DNA of 64,000 nucleotides, from contig NZ_LQIK01000012.1 in NCBI RefSeq assembly GCF_001499855.1, positions 310,001 to 374,000 on the forward strand, written 5' to 3'. The notes under the pieces were generated by a model. The model saw only the letters and a list, made by a program, of their open reading frames with translations. It was not told where the DNA came from and ran no database searches. The DNA is from Mycobacterium sp. GA-0227b. GTDB lineage: Bacteria; Actinomycetota; Actinomycetes; Mycobacteriales; Mycobacteriaceae. Shown here piece by piece: positions 1 through 9,600 of this stretch. Positions within the stretch are counted from its first letter, which is position 1, and each line of letters begins with the position of its first letter. Position numbers and translations under genes: made by a program.

Positions 1-100
1 CGTCAACAGCGCCACGCAATCATCGGCGGGGTCGGCGCGGCAGAGCCACTGATGCGGCCGCGGACGCGGCGACGGGTCGACGTGGGCGGCAATGCGTGGA

Positions 101-1150
101 TCAGGTTGAACGTGGACCGGACCGCCCTCGCGACATCGAGGCGGGCGAGCATTCCCCGATGATGCTGTCGACGTTTTGCTGCACGCGTTCCGCAGCGATG
201 CCGACCGATGGTGAATACAGCATGATGTGGTCGAGGACGCCGTCGTAGCGTCTCAGTTGTTCACGGACTTCGTGTGCCGTCCCGGCGACGCCCATGGTGT
301 CGATCATCTTCTCGGACACCGCGGCGAACATCGCCGGGAAATCGCGCTGGGGGAATGCTTCCCGGATGGTTCGGCCTTCGCTGGCGAATCCGTTCACATC
401 GAGTACCGTCTCGTAGGATTTGACCGAGGAGTAGAACGCAATCTGCTGCGCCAGTTCGCGCCTGGCAACCTCGGCGTCGTCGTGGATGGCGCACATCACC
501 ATGGAAATGATTTCCACGTCATTGGGGTCGCGGCCGGTGTGCGCGGCACCCCGGGCGATGGCGGGCCGGACGATCTCCTCGACGTAGGTGGTGGTGAACA
601 GGGGATGTCCGGCCAGGCCGTCGGCCACCCGCCCGGCCGCCTCGCACATCCGGGGCCGAACACCGGCAGTGACGATCGGGATCGGCCGGCTGGGTGGTAC
701 CACGTCGCCGGTCGGGGTGAGATTCATCCTGTAGAAACGGCCCTCGTGATGGATCGGGCCTTCATGAAGGTTCCATATCCGGCGCAGCAGCATCACGAGT
801 TCTTCCATCCGCAGCGCGGGTGCGGAGGTGTCGGGCACGCCGTGCCAGTCGCTCATCATCCGTTTGGTGCCGTTGCCGATGCCGAGTACCAGTCGTCGGT
901 TGGATAGTTCGTCGAGGTCACGCGCCTCGGTGGCCAGCACCAAGGGGCTTCGGCCGACGCCGTAGAGAATGGAGGAACCGATCCGGCAGTTCTGTGTGCT
1001 GTTGGCCATCGCGGCCATGGAGATCGATCCGGACCGGGAGTAGAACTCCGAGGCCCATACGGCGTCGAACCCGGCCGCATCGGCGGCCTGTGCGGTTTGG
1101 GCCAGTGACTTCAGATCCGCGCCGAGAACCGACAGGCCGTAGGTGCTCAT
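101..1150 (-). CDS. LLM-class F420-dependent oxidoreductase
   Basis: A 349-residue protein of the luciferase-like monooxygenase fold. It starts MSTYGLSVLGADL and has the usual early barrel strand followed by GFDAVWASEF, then LATEARDLDELSNRRLVLGIGNG and the PIPIVTAGVRPRM region, which are typical of actinobacterial F420-dependent LLM enzymes. The open frame extends further upstream, but ATG at 1150 is preferred because it overlaps the stop of the TetR gene by 4 bases (ATGA), the mark of a translationally coupled pair. The substrate is unknown; F420 rather than FMN use is inferred from the family. It probably acts in the same oxidation pathway as the divergent P450. The 100 bases beyond its stop, at the window edge, hold nothing I can assign. 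Confidence 0.85.
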   Translation of the reverse strand: MSTYGLSVLGADLKSLAQTAQAADAAGFDAVWASEFYSRSGSISMAAMANSTQNCRIGSSILYGVGRSPLVLATEARDLDELSNRRLVLGIGNGTKRMMSDWHGVPDTSAPALRMEELVMLLRRIWNLHEGPIHHEGRFYRMNLTPTGDVVPPSRPIPIVTAGVRPRMCEAAGRVADGLAGHPLFTTTYVEEIVRPAIARGAAHTGRDPNDVEIISMVMCAIHDDAEVARRELAQQIAFYSSVKSYETVLDVNGFASEGRTIREAFPQRDFPAMFAAVSEKMIDTMGVAGTAHEVREQLRRYDGVLDHIMLYSPSVGIAAERVQQNVDSIIGECSPASMSRGRSGPRST

Positions 1151-1743
1151 GACTGGTCTCCTGTGCGCGGGCGCAGGCCGTCGAACATGACGGCGCTGAG
1201 CGTGCCGGCGACAACCGTCTCGTCGAGGTGGTTTCCGGTGACCAGGTACATGAGTGCATTGATGGTGACCGCGCCGAACAGCGCAATGGACGTCGATCGT
1301 GCATCGGGCTGCGCGACGAGGGATCCGTCGCGGGCCCCTTCGTTGAGCAGAGTTTCGACGGGTTGTTGGTAGGCGGTGTTGATCATCTCGGCGATGGCTG
1401 GCATGCGGGCCGCTCGTCCCAGTTCGCCGATGAGTGCACGGCATACCGCTGGCCGCTGCGCTATTGCCCGCAGTTGTGCGCGGATGACGAGTTCGAGGCG
1501 TTCGGCACCGGTGCCGTCGGTGTGCACGATCGCGGTCACGGCATCGGAGATGTCCTTGAGGAGGTCTTCGAGCAGGAAGGCAAGGATGTCCTCTTTGCCG
1601 GCGAAGTAGTAGTACAGCGTCGCTTTCGGCACACCGGTCACCGCGGCGACGTCTTCGATCTTGGAGTCGTTGAGCCCCTTCTCGGCGAACAAGTCCGCCG
1701 CGGCGGGAAGCCGGTCAGAGATCTGACGTGGAATCTTGCGCAT
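1147..1743 (-). CDS. TetR/AcrR family transcriptional regulator
   Basis: A 198-residue TetR protein. The N-terminal helix-turn-helix is clear (ADLFAEKGLNDSKIEDVAAVTGV, then PKATLYYYFAGKEDILAFLL, residues about 17-55), followed by a helical ligand domain. It is the first gene of a two-gene operon with the LLM oxidoreductase (4-base overlap) and is divergent from the P450 gene. A perfect 10-bp inverted repeat lies 22 bases beyond its start codon in the shared promoter region, so it most likely represses both its own operon and the P450 until an unknown substrate is present. Confidence 0.9.
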   Translation of the reverse strand: MRKIPRQISDRLPAAADLFAEKGLNDSKIEDVAAVTGVPKATLYYYFAGKEDILAFLLEDLLKDISDAVTAIVHTDGTGAERLELVIRAQLRAIAQRPAVCRALIGELGRAARMPAIAEMINTAYQQPVETLLNEGARDGSLVAQPDARSTSIALFGAVTINALMYLVTGNHLDETVVAGTLSAVMFDGLRPRTGDQS

Positions 1744-1765
1744 TGCCCCCCTGTCCCGTTCGGCC

Positions 1766-1788
1766 GGTTTAGACTGCGAGTCTAAACC
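1766..1788. promoter_or_regulatory. Perfect inverted repeat, likely TetR operator
   Basis: The arms GGTTTAGACT and AGTCTAAACC (10 of 10 complementary) flank a 3-base GCG centre. The site is between the divergent TetR-LLM and P450 genes. Size, symmetry and place match operators of TetR dimers; binding itself is inferred. Confidence 0.75.
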
Positions 1789-1816
1789 GTCGTTACTTAG
1801 GTGGTCGGAGGTCTTG

Positions 1817-3013
1817 GTGGTCTCGGTGCAGATTCGTTACGACCCGTTCGACGCCTCAATCCTCAACGACCCCTATCCGACGTACCGATCGCTGCGTGAC
1901 ACGGCTCCGGTGTACCGCGCCGAGGAATCCCACACCTGGGTGTTGAGCCGGCACGCCGACGTCCAGGCCGCAGCACTGGATCACAGCACGTGCTCCTCGG
2001 TGGACGGCATCTTCCCCACCCCGCCGGGATCAGACTTCATCGGCTCGTTCCTGCCGATGATGATCGTCATGGACCCTCCGCGCCACGACCAGTTGCGTGC
2101 CCTGGTCAGCCGGGCGTTCACTCCCCGGCGGGTGGCCGGGCTGCAGGGCGCCATCACACAGATGGCCGCGGAGTTGTTCGAGCGCCTCGAGGAGGGCTCC
2201 GGATCGGCGGACTTCGTGACCGACTTCGCCGCGATCCTGCCCGCCGCGGTGATCGCCGATCTGCTAGGCGTCCCCGCCACCGATCGTGATCAGTTCCGAT
2301 TGTGGTCGAGCCAACTGGTCCAGGTCGACGTCAACCACGGACAAACCACCGACGCACTGACCGCCGCCGCCGCGATCTACGCCTACTTCACCGACTTCCT
2401 CGCCGACCGCCGCAAAAACCCCCGCGAGGACCTGATGTCGGCGTTGGCCAACGCCACAGTCGACGGGATCGGACTGACCGACGAGGAAGTCCTCGGCTTC
2501 TGCGCGCTGCTGCTCGTCGCGGGCTACGAGACCACCACCAATCTGCTGGGGAACTCCGCGGTCGTGCTGGCCCAGCATCGGCAAACCCGCCGACGCCTGG
2601 CCGCCGATCGAACACTGTTGGGGCCGGCAGTCGAGGAGTTGCTGCGCTACGACTCACCGGCACAGGGACTTTCACGAACCCTTACCCGCGACGTCACCCT
2701 TCACGACACGACGATGCGTCAAGGTGAGAAGGTGCTGCTGTTGTTCGGGTCGGCCAACCGCGACGAGCGTGCCTTCCCCGATCCGGACGTGTTCGACATC
2801 GAGCGCACCAGTGAGCACCAGGTCGCCTTCGGCCGCGGCATCCACTTCTGTCTGGGTGCGGCGCTGGCGCGGATGGAGGCCCGCATCGCTCTGGATGCGT
2901 TGTTGGACAAGGTGCCTGACTGGGAGGTCGATCTTGAATCGGCGCGGCGGCTGCGCTCCGGACCGATCCGGGGCTACACATCGCTGCCCATCACTTGGAC
3001 CACACCGGTCTAG
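1817..3013 (+). CDS. Cytochrome P450
   Basis: A 398-residue P450 monooxygenase. Visible motifs in order are the I-helix oxygen-binding segment AGYETTTN, the K-helix ExxR (EELLRY), and the haem-binding loop FGRGIHFCLG with its axial cysteine, near residue 350. The frame is open from 1736, but GTG at 1817 is chosen because GGAGG at 1807-1811 sits 5 bases upstream; TTG 1814 and GTG 1826 are alternatives. The length is normal for soluble bacterial class I P450s, which need a separate ferredoxin; none is encoded nearby. It is divergent from the TetR-LLM operon and shares the operator at 1766-1788, so it is probably induced with that operon. The substrate is unknown. Confidence 0.9.
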   Translation: MVSVQIRYDPFDASILNDPYPTYRSLRDTAPVYRAEESHTWVLSRHADVQAAALDHSTCSSVDGIFPTPPGSDFIGSFLPMMIVMDPPRHDQLRALVSRAFTPRRVAGLQGAITQMAAELFERLEEGSGSADFVTDFAAILPAAVIADLLGVPATDRDQFRLWSSQLVQVDVNHGQTTDALTAAAAIYAYFTDFLADRRKNPREDLMSALANATVDGIGLTDEEVLGFCALLLVAGYETTTNLLGNSAVVLAQHRQTRRRLAADRTLLGPAVEELLRYDSPAQGLSRTLTRDVTLHDTTMRQGEKVLLLFGSANRDERAFPDPDVFDIERTSEHQVAFGRGIHFCLGAALARMEARIALDALLDKVPDWEVDLESARRLRSGPIRGYTSLPITWTTPV

Positions 3014-3185
3014 CTCGTGTCCCTCTTCAACGACGCGTCGTGCGCTTCACCGCAACGGCCAGGTTCGTCGCCGTCGAGGTCGAGCCCTCCGCCGCGCACG
3101 GCGACGTCGGCGCATTCGGCGACATGCTCAAACGATTCGCGGGCTCGAACGGTGATCGACACATGACCGGACAGGAGAAAGGGGC

Positions 3186-3638
3186 ATGGTGGTGGCAGTG
3201 ACATTCGCGCACTTCGATGAGCAGATCGCCGACCAGCTGCTCAGATCGGCGAACACAGCCGGTGGACTGTCGACGTTTCTGAGCTTTCGGCACACCGACC
3301 TCGCCGCCGGTCGGCTGGTGGCAGAGATGGAAACCCGTGCCGAACTGCTCACACCCTTCGGCACCCTGCACGGCGGATGTCTATCGGCGATGGTCGACCA
3401 CTGTCTCGGAGTCGTGTTCTACCCCGTCATCCCGGCAGGATCATGGGTCGCCACCACCGAATTCAAGCTGAACCTGCTGCGACCCGTGTCCACCGGGGTG
3501 TGTGTCGCAGTCACCGACATCGTGTCACTGGGCAAGCGCAGTGGAGTAGCGCGCATCGACATCAGCAACGGCGACAAAGCCGTCTGCGCAGCCCAGGGCA
3601 CGGTCACGATCGTGAACGCCGCGGGCAACGCACAATGA
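3186..3638 (+). CDS. PaaI-type hotdog-fold thioesterase
   Basis: A 150-residue protein with the hotdog thioesterase core: LLTPFGTLHGGCLSAMVDHCLG carries the HGG motif and the acidic residue of the long helix, and the following strands (WVATTEFKLNLLRPV) are typical of the PaaI/YbgC group. It likely hydrolyses an acyl-CoA. GGAGAAAGG precedes the ATG. It is downstream of the P450 (172 bases) and 58 bases before an alpha/beta hydrolase, all on the same strand, so the three may be co-transcribed in a lipid or xenobiotic degradation set. Confidence 0.8.
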   Translation: MVVAVTFAHFDEQIADQLLRSANTAGGLSTFLSFRHTDLAAGRLVAEMETRAELLTPFGTLHGGCLSAMVDHCLGVVFYPVIPAGSWVATTEFKLNLLRPVSTGVCVAVTDIVSLGKRSGVARIDISNGDKAVCAAQGTVTIVNAAGNAQ

Positions 3639-3700
3639 AGGTGCTTGTAACCGGTCGCACGCTTCGGGCGGACTCCGATCTTGCCAGGAAGGTGTCATGA
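3635..3700 (+). other. 21-codon micro-ORF bridging two genes
   Basis: A short frame begins MKVLVTG and ends in a stop; its start codon overlaps the thioesterase stop (ATGA at 3635-3638) and its stop overlaps the start of the next hydrolase (ATGA at 3697-3700). MKVLVTG is the usual first strand of an NAD(P)-binding Rossmann domain, so it could be the stub of a deleted SDR or epimerase gene, or simply a coupling leader. It may be chance. Confidence 0.3.
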
Positions 3701-4587
3701 CCTCCGCCGTGCAGCATCGGGTCCGAACCCAGGACGGGATCACCCTGGCCGCCGACTGCTACGACCACGATGACGCCCGTCCCGTCGTGCTGCTCCTGCA
3801 CGGCGGCGGCCAGAACCGGTACGCGTGGAGCACTTCAGCGCGTCGCCTCCACGCATGCGGATACACAGTCGTCGCCTTCGACACCCGCGGTCACGGCGAC
3901 AGCGACTGGGACCCAGCCGGCAGGTACGACCTCGAGCGACTCGCGACCGATCTGCTCGCCGTGCGTGAGCACTTCAGCGCCGATACCGCCCCTGCCGTCG
4001 TAGGTGCATCCCTTGGGGGCATGACCGTGCTCGGCACGCATCTGTTGACATCCGGGGCGTCGTGGGCGGCGGTCGTCCTGGTCGACGTCACCCCGCGGCT
4101 TGAATTCCAGGGCGCTCGTCGCGTAGTGACGTTCATGGCCGCACATCCCGATGGCTTTGGCACCCTCTCCGACGCCGCCGAGGTGATCGCCGCATACAAC
4201 CCCCACCGCTCGCGCCCGGCCAACGTCGACGGCCTGCGCAAGGTGCTACGGCGGCGTCACGACGGCCGCTGGATCTGGCGGTGGGACCCGGCATTCATTC
4301 ACTCCAACTTCGACTTCCTCCGCGACGAATCGACCACGGGAACGGAGCAGTTCGACGCAATCAGCCACCTGCTGATCGACGGAGCCCGACGGGTCAGCGC
4401 CCCAACACTTCTCGTAAGGGGCCTGTTATCCGATGTGGTCTCCCAAGCCACCGTCGACGAGTTCCAGCAACTGGTTCCCCACGCCGAGACCGTCGACGTA
4501 TCCGGCACCGGACACATGATCGCCGGCGACGACAACGACGCCTTCAGCTCCGCCGTCACCGAGTTCCTCGGCCGGAGCTTCCTGTAG
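3697..4587 (+). CDS. Alpha/beta-fold hydrolase
   Basis: A 296-residue alpha/beta hydrolase. The oxyanion segment LLHGGGQNR, the strand DTRGHGDSDW, and the nucleophile elbow GASLGGM (Ser near residue 109) are plain, and a late catalytic histidine lies in GTGHMIAGDD. There is no signal peptide, so it is cytosolic. AGGAAGG precedes the ATG. It follows the thioesterase and a micro-ORF on the same strand. The substrate is not evident; an ester or lactone hydrolase role in the same pathway as the P450 is an inference. Confidence 0.85.
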   Translation: MTSAVQHRVRTQDGITLAADCYDHDDARPVVLLLHGGGQNRYAWSTSARRLHACGYTVVAFDTRGHGDSDWDPAGRYDLERLATDLLAVREHFSADTAPAVVGASLGGMTVLGTHLLTSGASWAAVVLVDVTPRLEFQGARRVVTFMAAHPDGFGTLSDAAEVIAAYNPHRSRPANVDGLRKVLRRRHDGRWIWRWDPAFIHSNFDFLRDESTTGTEQFDAISHLLIDGARRVSAPTLLVRGLLSDVVSQATVDEFQQLVPHAETVDVSGTGHMIAGDDNDAFSSAVTEFLGRSFL

Positions 4588-4632
4588 GTGGCAACGTGAT
4601 CGAGCACCATCGAGCGGCCACTAGAAAGAACT

Positions 4633-4665
4633 GGGCTTGACTTCACTGCGCGCGGAGCGAAGCCC
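4633..4665. terminator. Possible terminator between convergent genes
   Basis: GGGCTT and AAGCCC arms enclose a 21-base loop, followed on the + strand by a T-rich stretch (CTTTTATT, 4671-4678). It lies between the ends of two convergent genes. The stem is short, so this is a weak call. Confidence 0.35.
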
Positions 4666-4718
4666 ATAGACTTTTATTCGCTTAAGGCCGACTCTGACCG
4701 CGACGGGCGCTGGTCGAG

Positions 4719-5588
4719 CTAGACGCTGCTACGCGCTTGTTGGCCACCATCGGCGTTGAAGAGTTCCTTGGTCCAGCGTTCGAGGATTTCTGCGCTGTCC
4801 CAATCGTCGGGATGAAATCCGCCGCGGGTGTAGGAACGAAAGCGCTCAATCGCTGCTGAGCTGAACAGCGGGTTATGCCGGAAGGCTCGAAGGCTGCGCA
4901 GCAACCGCACCGGGTTGTAGGCGGCACGGTCACCGGCCAGAGAGCGGGTGGTCTGGATGACCAACTCGCTGAACAAGAGGAGGCTGGCGATCCGCATCCC
5001 CCAGACCCTGGTGCGTTCGCTTCCACCGACCGTCTCATAGACATCGAAAGCGACGGCCTTGTGCTCGCATTCTTCCAGTGCATGCCAGAGCAGAATAGGC
5101 CGCACCTCGGTGTCGCCGATCAATTCTTGAGCTTCGTCGCTGGTGAGAATGATTTCGGCGAATGTCGCCGTGTAGTGCTCCAGGGCGGCCGTCACAGCCA
5201 GGCGCATCTTGGGAGAAAAACGCTTCTCAAGTCGGCCAACCAACTTCTTGATATGCCGATCGATCCCCTCGGTGGGATAGCCCATCGCTTGGAGCCGATC
5301 GTTAAGCAGCCGATGCTGGTGTCGGTGCGTGGCCTCTTGTGCAATGAATCCCTTGACCGCCTCCTTGAGGTCAGCGTCGCTGATGTGGTCCCGGTACTCG
5401 CGGACTGACCGGATGAAGAAGTCTTCGCCTTCGGGGAACGTGGCCGACAAGGTGGACACAAAGTGGCTCATCACCAAGTCGCCATCGACGAAGTGCTGCC
5501 GACTGGTCCCAGCAGGCATGTCGAATCGAACACGGCGGGGCTTCGGGACGACCCGCGTGGTGGGCCGTGTGGACGAATCGTCGCTCAT
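4719..5588 (-). CDS. Metal-dependent hydrolase (PF10118-like)
   Basis: A 289-residue protein with histidine/glutamate clusters spaced along helices: FIAQEATHRHQHRLLND, AALEHYTATFAE and WHALEECEHKAVAFDVY. This pattern matches the predicted metal-dependent hydrolase family PF10118, common in mycobacteria and proteobacteria. A hydrophobic helix (IASLLLFSELVIQ) lies near residue 210. No reaction has been firmly assigned to the family. It is divergent from a TetR gene, with an inverted repeat between them, so it is probably controlled by that regulator. Confidence 0.75.
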   Translation of the reverse strand: MSDDSSTRPTTRVVPKPRRVRFDMPAGTSRQHFVDGDLVMSHFVSTLSATFPEGEDFFIRSVREYRDHISDADLKEAVKGFIAQEATHRHQHRLLNDRLQAMGYPTEGIDRHIKKLVGRLEKRFSPKMRLAVTAALEHYTATFAEIILTSDEAQELIGDTEVRPILLWHALEECEHKAVAFDVYETVGGSERTRVWGMRIASLLLFSELVIQTTRSLAGDRAAYNPVRLLRSLRAFRHNPLFSSAAIERFRSYTRGGFHPDDWDSAEILERWTKELFNADGGQQARSSV

Positions 5589-5622
5589 GTGGTTCTCCCG
5601 TTCGTCAAAGGCACGCTGGCAA

Positions 5623-5644
5623 TCTGACTCTAAGCCTTGTCAGA
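5623..5644. promoter_or_regulatory. Inverted repeat between divergent hydrolase and TetR genes
   Basis: TCTGAC and GTCAGA arms are separated by 10 bases in the 104-base gap between the two divergent starts. The layout suits a TetR operator; the arms are short, so this is moderate evidence only. Confidence 0.45.
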
Positions 5645-5692
5645 ATTAGATGGCAAGCTATCCACGTGGTTTCGGCGCGGGTGTATAGCGGG

Positions 5693-6334
5693 ATGTCCGC
5701 CGAGGAGCGTCACCGGAACCGGCGCACCCGCCTCATCGAGGCCGCAACCGAGTTGATCGGCACGCGCGGTGTTGCCGCCGCCACTGTGACTGCCGTCTGC
5801 GCTGAATCAGGCGTCACGTCACGCTACTTCTACCAGCACTTCTCCGGCCGAGACGCCCTCTTGCGGGCTGTCTACCAGCAGCTCTATGCCACCTTCCAGG
5901 AGGTGATAGTCGACGCGATCCCCGATGCCGGCGAGCCACCGGAGGTGCTGGCGTACGCGCCGATCCGCAGGCTGGTCAGCATGATCGACAACGACCCTCG
6001 GCTGGGTCGGATCCTGTTCGTGGAATCTGCCACCGAGCCGCTGCTCCGAGAGCTACGCAGCGAACTGATGGCAGGTTTCACCGACCTCGTCTTGCGCGAA
6101 GCCAGACTCCACCTCGATATCGCCGACTCCGCCGTGGGGGTGGCCCATTTGGCTTCGACCTTGGGCGTGGGAGGACTGTTCGAAGTCTTGCGCCGCCGAC
6201 TCGACGGAGAACTCGAGTTCACCACCGATGAACTCGTTCAGCACTGCGCAGGTTTCCTGGGCAGCCTCGGCAATTACGTGCTGCTGCAGAACACGGACCA
6301 GTCGGCCACAACCGAAGCCCGACCCCACAGGTAG
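5693..6334 (+). CDS. TetR family transcriptional regulator
   Basis: A 213-residue TetR protein with the HTH region RLIEAATELIGTRGVAAATVTAVCAESGVTSRYFYQHF (first about 55 residues) and an all-helical ligand domain ending DELVQHCAGFLGSLGNY. The frame is open from 5567; ATG 5693 is preferred since the HTH then begins about 14 residues in, as usual. GTG 5666 is possible. No clear ribosome site decides it. The gene lies between a divergent hydrolase and the mmpL gene on the same strand, so it may govern both, through the repeat at 5623-5644 and the large palindrome at 6556-6592. Confidence 0.85.
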   Translation: MSAEERHRNRRTRLIEAATELIGTRGVAAATVTAVCAESGVTSRYFYQHFSGRDALLRAVYQQLYATFQEVIVDAIPDAGEPPEVLAYAPIRRLVSMIDNDPRLGRILFVESATEPLLRELRSELMAGFTDLVLREARLHLDIADSAVGVAHLASTLGVGGLFEVLRRRLDGELEFTTDELVQHCAGFLGSLGNYVLLQNTDQSATTEARPHR

Positions 6335-6555
6335 CGGCCCGCGGCCCCGCTACGCGTGGCCGTCCGTGCATTCGATGTCAACGTCGGGGACCAGCAACAG
6401 CAAGACCCTGAACGACATCCAAGGCCAGTGTCGTCGACTGAACAGCGTCGGCCTTGGCTTCCAGAAGCCAACTGAGTGTTCGACCATTCCTCTGCCTACT
6501 GTGACCGCGGCCGCGGGCCTACTCGATAGCGGCCGCCACCACGTGCACTACATGC

Positions 6556-6592
6556 GGTAGCGTAGCGATACCGACAGTATCGCTACGCTACC
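6556..6592. promoter_or_regulatory. Perfect 37-bp palindrome upstream of mmpL
   Basis: Two 16-base arms (GGTAGCGTAGCGATAC and its exact complement) flank a CGACA centre, ending 3 bases before the GGAGG ribosome site of mmpL. Each arm contains a GTAGC-GTAGC direct repeat. The site is longer and more perfect than most TetR operators and may bind two dimers; in RNA it would also form a strong hairpin just before the ribosome site. The rest of the 6335-6604 gap shows nothing I recognise. Confidence 0.8.
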
Positions 6593-6604
6593 AGTGGAGG
6601 TCTA

Positions 6605-9600
6605 GTGACCGACGGCACTGCAGATTCCCCAAGCCAGGCCACGCGTTCTGGTCGGCGCGCCAACGGATCCCCCGACCCGGCCGACACCCGCGAGTACAGC
6701 GAACGGTTGGCAGCGCTAGCCCGATTCACCCTCCGGCACAAAGCGCTGGTCATCGGGGTATGGCTGGGCGCCGCGGTGGTTCTCGCGCTGCTGTTTCCCC
6801 AGCTGGAAACCGTGGTGCGCCAACAGTCGGTGGACCTCATTCCTCGCGATGCGCCGTCCTTGCAGACGGTTGACCGCATGAGCGCCGCGTTCGGCGAAGA
6901 AGGCTCGAAAACCATGGTGTTTGTCGCCATGGAAGACCCCAATGGCTTGACTCCGACTGCACGGCAGCGCTACGGCGAACTCGTGAGCCGGTTGCAGACC
7001 GAAGGCGACCACGTCCTGCTGGTGCAAGACCTACTGGCCGATCCGATTACCGAAGCCCAGGCGGTCAGCGTCGACCGCAAAGCCTGGTACCTGCCCGTCG
7101 GCGTCGCCGGCACCCTCGGAGACCCCACGGCCGCAGAATCCGTCAACGCGGTGCGCGACATCGCCGCGGAGGTGTTCACCGGCTCGACCACGACCGTGCA
7201 AGTGACGGGACCACCGGCGACCTTCAGCGACATGATCGCCTCGGCCGAGCACGACCTGCTGCTGATCTCAATCGCTACCGCGGGCGTGATCGCCCTGATC
7301 CTGCTGATCGTCTACCGGTCGGTGTTCACCGCGCTGTTACCGCTGCTGGTAATCGGGTTGAGCCTGGCGGTCGGGCGCGGCGTGCTGTCTGCCCTCGGCG
7401 AGATGGGCATGCCGGTCTCCCAGTTCACCGTCGCCTTCATGACGGCGATCCTGCTCGGCGCCGGAACCGACTACACCGTGTTCCTGATCAGCCGATACCA
7501 CGAGCAGCGCCGCGCCCAAGTACCCGCCGATCAGGCCATCATCCACGCCACCGCCAGCATCGGGCGTGTCATCCTCGCCTCCGCCGCCACCGTCGCACTC
7601 GCGTTCCTGGCCATGGTCTTCGCGCGGCTCAGCGTCTTCGCCGCCCTGGGCCCCGCGTGTGCCATCGCCGTGCTGTTCGGATTTCTGGCCACCGTCACCC
7701 TGCTGCCACCCGTGCTGTCGCTAGCCGCCAAACGCGGCATCGGTGAACCCAAACCCGACCGCACCCGCCGCTACTGGAACAGCGTCGCCGTCGCCGTGGT
7801 CCGCCGTCCCGTGCCACTACTGATCGTCAGCCTGGTCATCTTGCTCGCCCTGTCGGCAGCCGCTGCAACCATCAAAATCAGCTACGACGACCGCAAGGGA
7901 CAACCAGAAACCACGGCCAGCAACCAGGGCTACCACCTGCTGGACCGCCACTTCCGCAAAGACGTCGTCATCAGCGAATTCCTCGTCGTGGAAAACCCGA
8001 CCGACATGCGGACCGGGAAAGGACTGGCCGACCTCGACGAGATGGCCTCCCGCGTCTCCCAGATCCCCGGCGTCACCAAAGTTTCCGGAGTCACCCGCCC
8101 CACCGGAGAGCGCCTCGACCAAGCAGAACTGGCCTGGCAGAACGGCCAGATCGGCGACAAAATGGCCGGCGCGGTCGCCGAGGGCAACTCACGCAAAGAC
8201 GACCTCGCCAAACTCACCGGCGGCGCCGACCAGCTCGCCGACGGCCTCGCCCAACTCGACAGCACCGTGCGCACCGCCCTCACACCACTGGCCGGAATCC
8301 TCACCCAAGCCCAATCCGCAGGAACTCAGGTCAACCAATTCCGGCCACTGCTCCAACAGCTTTCCGCCACTGCCCCCGCCGTCGACCAAGCCATCCAATC
8401 CGGCCCAGGACTACGACCGCTGGCCAACCAAGCCCAAAACGCAATCGCCCAGCTCGACCCACTCGTCGGCGCCCTCAACACCTCACCGTGGTGTGCCACC
8501 ACCCCGCAATGCGCCCAAATCCGCGACCAGGTGAAGATCCTGGTCACTCTGCGCGACAGCGGATTCTTCACCCAGATCGCCGACCTCGGGGACCGCTACG
8601 ATCCCGCCACCAATGCCACAGTCGGTGGCACCCTCGCCAACGTCCAAAACGCAGTCGCCTCGCTGGACAAGGCATTCGGAGCCCTCGGTGACCCCGCCGA
8701 CCTCGCCACCAACCTCCGCCGATTGCAGGACGGAATCGGACAGCTGGCCTCCGGCGCCCAAGCACTCGCCACCGGCGTCCGCACCCTCGTCGACAGCAAC
8801 ATCGAAATGCTGTCCGGCATGAGCCAGATCGCCACCCAACTGCAAAACTCTTCACGCGCAGCGGCCGACTCCGACTCCTCGAGCGGCTTCTACCTGCCCG
8901 CCAACGCATTCGAGAACCGGCAATTCACCGACGTCGCCGAACAATTCCTCTCACCGGACGGCAAAACAGCGCGGTTCATGATCGAAAGCAGCCACGACCC
9001 ATACAGCGTTGAAGCGATGGACCTCGCCAGCCGCATCACCGACACCGCCAACACCGCACGACCCAACACGTCACTCGCCGACGCCACCGTGTCCGTCGCC
9101 GGCTTCCCCGCCGTCAACTCCGATATCCAACGACTCCTATGGGCCGACTTCGCACAACTGGCCATCGCCACCATAATCATCGTCGGCGTCATCCTGATCC
9201 TACTGCTGCGCGCACTCCTGGCACCCCTCTACCTCTTAGGCACCGTCGTGCTGAACTACCTCGCCTCGCTCGGCATCGGCGTTGTGGTCTTCCAATGGGG
9301 ACTGGGCCATGAAATCGCCTGGCCCGTACCATTACTCGCATTCATTATCCTCGTCGCCGTCGGCGCCGACTACAACATGCTGCTCGTCTCACGGCTCCGC
9401 GAAGAATCCGGAACCAACATCCGCGTCGGCGTCCTGCGCACCGTGGCGAACACCGGAGCCGTCATCACATCCGCTGGCCTGATATTCGCCGCCAGCATGT
9501 TCGGCCTCATGGTCGGCTCAGTCGCAATCATGATCCAAGCCGGCCTCATCATCGGCTTCGGACTGCTGCTCGACACCTTCCTCGTGCGCACCCTCACCGT

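Noticed and set aside
1..100. Partial gene at the left edge
   Set aside because: One minus-strand frame stays open to the edge, but it shows no family motif and no start could be fixed.
3014..3185. Possible small ferredoxin gene between P450 and thioesterase
   Set aside because: No cysteine-rich frame exists there; the short frames have no recognisable pattern.
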